A stretch of 64,000 nt of DNA from Diospyros lotus (taxonomy: Eukaryota > Streptophyta > Magnoliopsida > Ericales > Ebenaceae): assembly GCF_014633365.1 (NCBI RefSeq), contig NC_068352.1:21547310-21611309 (forward strand), written 5' to 3'. Below the pieces are notes generated by a model. It searched no databases, was not told the DNA's origin, and saw only the letters and a program-made list of their open reading frames with translations. Both the position numbers and the translations under genes were made by a program. Shown piece by piece: positions 57,736 through 64,000 of this stretch (positions within the stretch are counted from its first letter, which is position 1; each line of letters opens with the position of its first letter).

Positions 57736-59456
57736 TAGTATTAGGATGAACCTATGACACAAGCGCCAAACCCCCTTGAGCCTTTGCCCATCTAGGCTAA
57801 CGATGTTTAGGGGAACAACAAGTGCTAGACTTCTTTTCCCTGAGGGACTTCTAGAAGGCCCAACCTCATTCTTCTTTCTTTAGGCATGATAGATTAATAG
57901 TTCCCGAGACTTTAAAATTTGTTATTGAGGAGTTTCCTTATCTTTAATAAAAAAATGGTTTTTGGGGATAAAGAGACATAAAGGCATTTAAACAAATATG
58001 AAACTATAATGGTAATAATTATTAGGGAGGAGATCTTTCCTCTGCTAGACTTTGAAGAAGGTTCTGTTACCCTCGTAGAAACCCTAGGTCTAGCTTCCTC
58101 TTTGGCAACCTCTATCAAGACTTACCCTCACACACTTGAGCCACAAAAATTTCTATTGCCTTTTTCCTAGGAACTCTATCTTGGGGACTTGCAACCTAGA
58201 CTTTAGTTAATGAGATAGCTATGCAATGTGGTTTGGTAGTTCCAAATGTGCTCAATTTGCCTCTATGAACCTCTTATCCTTCTTTTTTCGACTAACAACA
58301 ACAAACTCTAGTTTAGAGGACCTTGCGAAGTCTAGAATTTTTTTTAGCTAAATTGGTGGTGAAGAAACATCCCACTAATCTTCAACTAAAAAAGGAAAAT
58401 TGTGAGAAAAATGCATTGGCTTGTAAAAAAAAAAAAAAAGGAACTTGCAAGATAACTGAAAATTTGGACCATTTAGCCTGAGGCATGCAAGGCTTAGACC
58501 TTGGAGTAGATTGTTAAAGTTGTGACTAGCCAAGAGGATGTGAGCATTGTTTATTCATTAGATGCTACTCATATTCCAACAAAAGGGTCAAGAGTGTTTG
58601 GCTTTACGAAGAAAAATCTCCCCTTCTAGTCATCGGAGTCTTTGGAACCCACAAGTGCCACCATAATAATACTTAATCAAGTCTTTATCTTTTGATTATT
58701 CGTGACACTAGGGAGACCCAACCTTTGGTGTCTCGGTTAGATAAAAGAAGAAGCAAAAGAGTTCAATAGTTGGCTCAACCCCAACAACATAGTAAATCAC
58801 TAGGAAACCCATAAAATGCCTCCAAGCAAAGGGAGATAGTTAAGGTGTCAAAGCGAATCCATCACCTCTTCCTCGCCTACAATTTGAAGCCTCGTTTCAA
58901 AGTAGCATTATAGAAGTAGAATTTGTTAAATATAAGACGATGAGCTCAAAGGTGATTATTAAATTCCATCAACCAATCTTCAGGAATGTTGTAGGTGGAA
59001 ATGATCACCTTCTAATCTTCGAGTAGCTATGTTGTCATGAGAAGTAAAGTTAGACGAACCTCATACTTGATTATCTCCATCCCAACAATAATAAATTTTC
59101 CTAAATAAAAAGGCATTACGATAAAGAAATAGAGAAAGCACAAGTAAAGGATAAAGAGTAAGAAATTGGAAATAGAAGCAAAAGCAAGGTAGTAGAAGGG
59201 GGAAGAAACTTGCTAGTTCAAAAATAACATTAGAAACCTAAAAGAGAAAGAAAACGATACAAATTCCAAGAAGCAATCATGGTGGAAAACTTGAATAACC
59301 TAAATAGCAGCAATAATGGCAAAAATGACATCACCATATCACCCATATGGGAATTTGAAAAAGCAAGTGGTGCATTTATGGTAGCATGGAAGGAATGTTC
59401 AAATTCAAATAAATGGTTATGATTGCTAAACACTTAATGTAATTCCTAAGTTCAAA
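57736..59456. other. Unresolved transposon-derived sequence
   Basis: No intact gene. Broken frames occur on the minus strand (for example around 58,118-58,000, IEVAKEEARPRVSTRVTE). An A run is at 58,425-58,439. It probably belongs to the same interrupted retrotransposon as 40,860-41,284, but I could not show this. Confidence 0.3.
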
Positions 59457-59461
59457 ATGAT

Positions 59462-61492
59462 TGTAATACCCTTAGTTATCGTGATTTATAAATCGAAATT
59501 TTGTGTTTTTAAGACCCTAAAGAGATTATTAGAATTTTAAGATAAGTATAAATTATTTTATTTAGTGTTTAAATAGGATTTTTTTTTGTGTATTGCTGTA
59601 TATATAATTTAGTATGTATGTATGTATATAGCTATGAAAATTCGTATGTATATATGATATATATATATGTAAAAAAAAAATCCAAAAAATCCAAAAAATA
59701 CAGAGGCCAGAGCATGACCGCGCCTGCAATTGACCATCAGGGAGAGGAGGGGATTTAATGCCGAGGTGATCGCCGGAATGGCCTCTAAGATGCGAGGCCG
59801 TCCATGATAGGACAAGTCATGTCGAATTTGGGCTATAAATAGCCATGTTCGAGTGAAGCCATGCATCCAAAAATTTTTACTTCTTAGAGCAGTCGATTGA
59901 GGCAGCGTTTGCGAGTTTTGTAAGTTGGGTTGTGATCCTTGCATCGTGGGCAAGCTTCTTGGAGCATTTGGTGGCCAACGGAACAGTGAAGAATGAGGAA
60001 TCGAGCTTGCCGGAAAACGTGCAAGTCGCTGGAGCCGTGCCTTCAATCGACAAATTGATGTACCCCTTGTGTTTTTTTCTCGATTTTAAGGCCATATTTG
60101 GGTTCGGGAGGTTGGGTTTAGGGGGAGTAGGACCTCGTTTCGAAGCTTGGGAGCTTGGGAGGTTCGCCGGTGGCGAGGAAGCCGCCGAAGAAAAAGAACC
60201 AGACGGGGCGCGTGGCTGCACACGCCCGCGAGTGGGAAGAAGGTGCGTGCCTTCCACGCGCCCGACGGAAAAGAAAATAAAAAATAAAAAAGAAATAAAA
60301 AGAAAAGAAAGAAAAAGGAAAGAAATAAAGAAAAAATAAAAATAAAAGAAATAAAATTTTGCAATTTTTTTTATTAAAACTGGAATTTTATTTATGTTGT
60401 GTTTTGTGAAAAATATTTCTGGAAAATGTTAAATTAGCCATTTATTTAAATAGTTCTTTTATTGTGGAAATAAGGAAAAATAAGAATTTAATTCAAAAAA
60501 ATTCCAAGAAAATTCCAGAATGTTAGAAATAATATTTAAGGAATATTGGTAAAGAGAAATTAGATTTTTTGAAAGTCTAGATAATTTTTATGCAATTTTT
60601 GAAGAGATAAGGCTTAGAAATAAAAGAAAAAAATTGAAGAAATTATGAAAAATAGTAAAATGATATTCTAAAAATAAGTTTAATGTTTTAGGAGTCCTTG
60701 AGGACGAGAAGAGTAAGAAATAGCCGCCTGTCACTATTTTCGAGATTGGCACGCTTTTCAAGACAACTTAGTAGTAAGTGTACCGTTTCGAACTTAGTAC
60801 GAGTATAAGTGTTTATCTTCGAGAATGCTTATATCATATTGACATGCTATGATATGTATCCAACACGTAGACTACATCCATGACATGATTATGAAATGCA
60901 TAAATACACGTTGATGTCATTGATCATACGCATATGAGGTCTTAAGGAGTACGAACTGGCACTGCTGCCTTACCAAGGGTGCACCCATATACCCTGACTT
61001 CGATAAAGGTGGCCGTTAAAATGGTAGGTAGCACGAGGGTGCAGTTGACACCTACGAGGTAAAACATTACATACACACATGGCATAGCATTATGTACTCT
61101 TACTTAGATGGTTCATCATCTAACTTGGGTTCGCCCCTGAAACATTCAACGTTCCAGTCAGGACTTGCAATAATGATACCGAGATTGGAGATGTGTAGTG
61201 ACGCGAGACGTCAATAAACGAGGAAATGCGCCATGTTGTAATATGAATAGTCTAAGAATTATGTACACTTGTTTTATTGTTAGAAGTTTATGTAATAATT
61301 TTGTAATAAATGCTATGTCCAGTTATTCATGTATGTATTGCCATGAGTAAGTTCGATTTAGCTTCCGCTTTGTATTTATTTTCTAGTGTAAATATCTCGC
61401 CTAGCACTAGATAATGTCTTAGGGAATTTAAAAAAAAAAATAAGTACAAATTTCCTAAGACATAACACGCCCTGAAGAAGTGGACTGTTACA
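59462..61492 (+). mobile_element. Solo LTR (gypsy-like), 2,031 bp, ATGAT target duplication
   Basis: It begins TGTAATACCC and ends GGACTGTTACA, with ATGAT directly on both sides (59,457-59,461 and 61,493-61,497). There is no internal coding region, so this is a solo LTR left by recombination between two LTRs. A TATA box (CTATAAATAG, 59,833-59,842) and a GC-richer transcribed-looking region to about 60,270 follow, then a purine-rich stretch at 60,270-60,350. Long LTRs with this start are common among plant gypsy elements of the Del/Tekay type; that lineage call is a guess. Confidence 0.85.
59833..59842 (+). promoter_or_regulatory. TATA box of the solo LTR
   Basis: CTATAAATAG inside the LTR, about 370 bp from its 5' end, followed by a GC-richer region. 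It could still start transcription toward RPN1. Confidence 0.6.
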
Positions 61493-61497
61493 ATGAT

Positions 61498-62330
61498 AAT
61501 GTTAAACTTAGTAAATCCATGTCAATAGGAAGATTGCCTCGTTAAGGGTCACATTAGAAGTTAACACCTACTCTATTTTTAGATTTGACTTTTACCAAAT
61601 AACTAAGGCTTTAAGCACTCGTAGGGACCAAGACCATGAATGAAGCATATCCTTAGGAAATCTAAGGTAAAGTAGAACAAGGAAACCCAATTTAAGTAAA
61701 AGGTAAATACCAAAACATTCTTCGAGCAAGGTAAGGATATTCATCATCCACGTGTTACTAAAAGTACAACCTAACATGTATAATAAGATCATAAAGACAT
61801 TCATTAAACCCTCAACTTAAGGAAACTCCTAAGATTTAAGGGATAGATAAATCTAAATATAGTATGAAGAATTAGGTGATAAACATTCCAAGTTTTCTTA
61901 TTACCACGTGTTTATATCTTTATAAGCTGAAATCAAGATAATTTGTACTTACACAACAATCATAGATCAATTTAATCCCAAACTCATGGAATAAGAGGGA
62001 ATCAACTAATCATTTGTGATACGGACATGATTGATTCATTCTTTTTATTATCTTCACTCCAAAATGTATAAAAAAAAACATCAAAGGGAAAGCCAAAGGT
62101 ATAATATTCTATTACATTCTTCATTATTTTAGTCCTGGTTATTTTTTATTTTTAGGATCTTTTTATAATTTAAACATTAGAGTGGTGTCATCAAGTCTTG
62201 AAATAGCCATTCTTGTTTTTTTTTTTTAATCTATGTAAACATCTATAATTCGTATCAGTATCACATGGGTGAAATTTTGTATAAAGTGTATAAATTCAAT
62301 TAGTGAGTCGTTGGTCTATCATTAGATTGG
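61498..62330 (+). repeat. Old gypsy LTR related to the one at 15 kb (possible 3' LTR)
   Basis: Blocks match 15,100-16,290 in order and orientation: GCTTTAAGCAC, AATGAAGCATATCCTTAGG, CCTCAACTTAAGG and AACTCCTAAGATTTAAGGGA, then AAAATGTATAAAAA and CCAAAGGTATAA. By eye identity is only about 70-80%, so it is old or from another family member. The solo LTR inserted near its 5' end. It could be the 3' LTR of the element whose 5' LTR is at 15 kb. Confidence 0.5.
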
Positions 62331-62940
62331 ATATATTTTTACAAAAACATTACTTATTTCTTTTTAATGGATTAGAACAATAAGAAAATAAATAGGCATA
62401 CATCATTTATCAAAAGAACATTGAACAATTCTTGCATACTTAAATTTGAAAAATCAAAATACAATGGATTATGAAGAGAGAGACAATAGATTAATTTTAA
62501 TGCTCGAAGTTTATATAATCGCGTCCCTTACCAAATAAATTTGGAATTTTAGGATAAATAATTATTATTAGGTGTTATAATTATTTTTAAATTAAATTAA
62601 ATGCCACAAATGCGTCCATGTTGAGGCCAAAATACATCTTTGAATAATGAGGATATAATTTAGTATATCTAGTATTCATAATGAATAAATCTTTAATTTA
62701 ATAGAAATTTGATAAATAAATCATTGAAAAATGAGGATATAATTTAATGAATAAATCTTTGAATAATGAGGATACACCAACCAACCATGTATAAAAATGG
62801 CCAAAACTAGGGAATCAAGCTCAAATTTATCCAAAATTTCAATGAGATTTTGGCGCCATCATCTTAATTTATTCAAAATTTAACAAAAATAGAAGTTATG
62901 AAGCCCACCACATCTTAGAAAAAGAAAGTGATCCTTTTTA
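62331..62940. other. Intergenic DNA upstream of RPN1
   Basis: No gene. At 62,637-62,776 the phrase TGAATAATGAGGATA recurs (62,640 and 62,760), with a similar AATGAGGATATAATTTA at 62,731, a local imperfect direct repeat. Confidence 0.55.
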
Positions 62941-62945
62941 CTTAA

Positions 62946-63003
62946 TTATATAAGAAAAGGAAAGACAATGAAAACACCAAACCCTGAAAGAGCTTAGGGT
63001 TTA
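62946..63003 (+). promoter_or_regulatory. RPN1 core promoter: TATA-like box and telo-box
   Basis: TTATATAAG at 62,946-62,954 lies about 150 bp before the start codon. TTAGGGTTTA at 62,994-63,003 is a telo-box on the reverse strand, an element common near the transcription start of plant genes for translation and protein turnover. The 5'UTR would run from about 62,980 to 63,100. Confidence 0.5.
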
Positions 63004-63100
63004 ACTCCCACATCTCTGTAGGTTTTTGGTTTTCCCTCTCAGCGAACGCTAGTTAGGTTTCGTCAATTGCTCGCTTGAATTCAGCGTACTAGGCTTCATT

Positions 63101-63393
63101 ATGGCGCAAGATCCAAACAGCGGCAGCGGCGGCGCCACTCGGGATGAGCCGACGGTGAAGGTCCCTTCGAAGGACCCCAAGAAGAAGGACGAGAAGAAGG
63201 ACGAAGATCTTGTGAGTTCAATGTTGGCTGTTGATATATTCCTGTGAAATAAAGAATTTGTGGGTTTCTAATTTGGCTCTGTGGATGTGCAGTCGGAGGA
63301 GGATTTGGCGCTGAAGCAGCAACTGGAGTTGTACGTAGAGAGGGTTCAGGACTCTGATCCTGGGTTGCAGAAAGTCGCGCTTGAGAGTATGAG
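63101..63393 (+). CDS. RPN1: 26S proteasome regulatory subunit RPN1 (PSMD2-like), first two exons
   Basis: Exon 1 (63,101-63,211) encodes MAQDPNSGSGGATRDEPTVK and VPSKDPKKKDEKKDEDL; exon 2 (63,293-63,393) continues SEEDLALKQQLELYVERVQD and DPGLQKVALESMR. The KVPSKDPKKKDEKK..DLSEEDL signature is specific for plant RPN1. Introns obey GT..AG: 63,212-63,292 is intron 1, and intron 2 starts at 63,394 and continues past the window end. About 71 codons are present; the family protein is near 890 residues. RPN1 is a scaffold of the 19S base and binds ubiquitin, shuttle factors and deubiquitinases. The start ATG follows a UTR with a telo-box. Sequence seen is intact. Confidence 0.95.
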
Positions 63394-63467
63394 GTATAAT
63401 CGTATTCTGTATAATTTGTTGCGTGGCTCTCTCTCGCTTCCTAACTCCCGCAATCCTTGTCTGTTTG

Positions 63468-63950
63468 AGTCTCACCTTAATTCCCTGCTCTTTTATATTA
63501 TACTCCACTGTGTTACTCCAGAGTCTTATCAGATGCTCCATGGACTCCTGTTAGTCCAAGTACTGAAGGACCCTCGGCATGTTCCATGATTGAAGTGGCA
63601 GCAGCTGAAGTGTGGTATTAGATGGGTGTTCTTTGCTTGTCTTATACGCCAGGGCTGCTCCTCTCATCCCATCTACACCAATGCATTCTTGAAAATCTCA
63701 CAGTACATGTGTGTTTGACTCTCACCTTAATTGCCTGCTCCCTGTTTGCATCCCTTTTACTTTATGCTCCACTAGCGAAGAGCGATACTTGTTGAGCACT
63801 GCATTAGCCCAGAGTCTTACTATATTATTCCATGACCTGTTAGTCCACCAATTTAAGATTTCTCAATATGTTCTATGATGGAAGTAGCAGTGGCAGCTAA
63901 AGTTTGGCATTAGATGGGGGTGCTCTTTCCTTGTGTTATATGTAAGGACT
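63468..63950. repeat. Imperfect ~245 bp direct repeat in RPN1 intron 2
   Basis: About 63,468-63,700 and 63,714-63,950 share, in order, CTCACCTTAATT..CCTGCTC, CCAGAGTCTTA, CCTGTTAGTCCA, ATGTTC(T/C)ATGAT, and GGTATTAGATGGG-like blocks. Several insertions separate them. No further RPN1 exon was found in 63,394-64,000. Confidence 0.7.
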
Positions 63951-64000
63951 GCAACATAGCCTCATTTGCTATACTCATGGACAAATTTAAGTTGACAGCC

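Noticed and set aside
59932..60364. Overlapping frames on both strands within the solo LTR
   Set aside because: They lie in the transcribed-looking GC-rich part of an LTR and in a purine-rich tract; no protein family is recognisable.

Overview
The window is nuclear DNA of a flowering plant, most likely a eudicot. It is AT-rich, has spliced genes with GT..AG introns, and is dominated by nested plant transposable elements (TEs). Two host genes can be recognised. One is a complete E6-like secreted protein gene at 13,144-13,800. The other is the 5' end of a 26S proteasome subunit RPN1 gene starting at 63,101 and running off the right edge. Nearly everything else is transposon or decayed transposon.

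Layout. 1-13,041 (copy A) is a near-identical copy of 22,489-35,525 (copy B), same orientation, offset about 22,485 bp. Copy A ends at a run of exactly 100 N (13,042-13,141), so assembly duplication is a live possibility. Each copy holds, in order: a scrap of CACTA sequence, a Ty1/copia element on the minus strand that breaks off inside reverse transcriptase, a ~2.1 kb palindrome made of two head-on copies of a CACTA accessory gene (Transposase_24 family), a decayed minus-strand CACTA transposase (TNP2), about 2.7 kb of non-coding DNA, and the start of an ARGONAUTE exon. After the gap come the E6-like gene and an old Ty3/gypsy LTR whose 3' part is tandemly duplicated.

16,354-38,800 is bounded by inverted CACTA termini and reads as a composite, palindrome-like CACTA. 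Its left arm points right: two partial transposase copies separated by a fragment of the E6-like gene, with a 1.37 kb non-autonomous CACTA nested in the first. Its right arm points left: transposase, then a captured ARGONAUTE PIWI-proximal exon, then a CT-rich first-exon-like piece. It sits in a gypsy gag, which resumes at 38,801.

41,285-55,934 is a second, unrelated and structurally complete CACTA. It is 14,650 bp long with TTG target duplications, subterminal repeat arrays, a Transposase_24 gene and a TNP2 gene, both lightly broken. It also holds an isolated, well-formed exon of a gene I cannot name.

55,988-62,330 holds further LTR sequence, including a solo LTR (59,462-61,492) with ATGAT target duplications set into a diverged relative of the LTR at 15 kb. 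The simplest reading of 15-62.3 kb is one old gypsy element repeatedly invaded by others. RPN1 follows with its own promoter.

The transposase genes would supply mobility, but every copy here has stops, frameshifts or missing parts. The points of most interest are the capture of ARGONAUTE and E6 gene pieces by a CACTA that also carries a ~1 kb-armed hairpin, a plausible source of small RNAs. That function is inference only.
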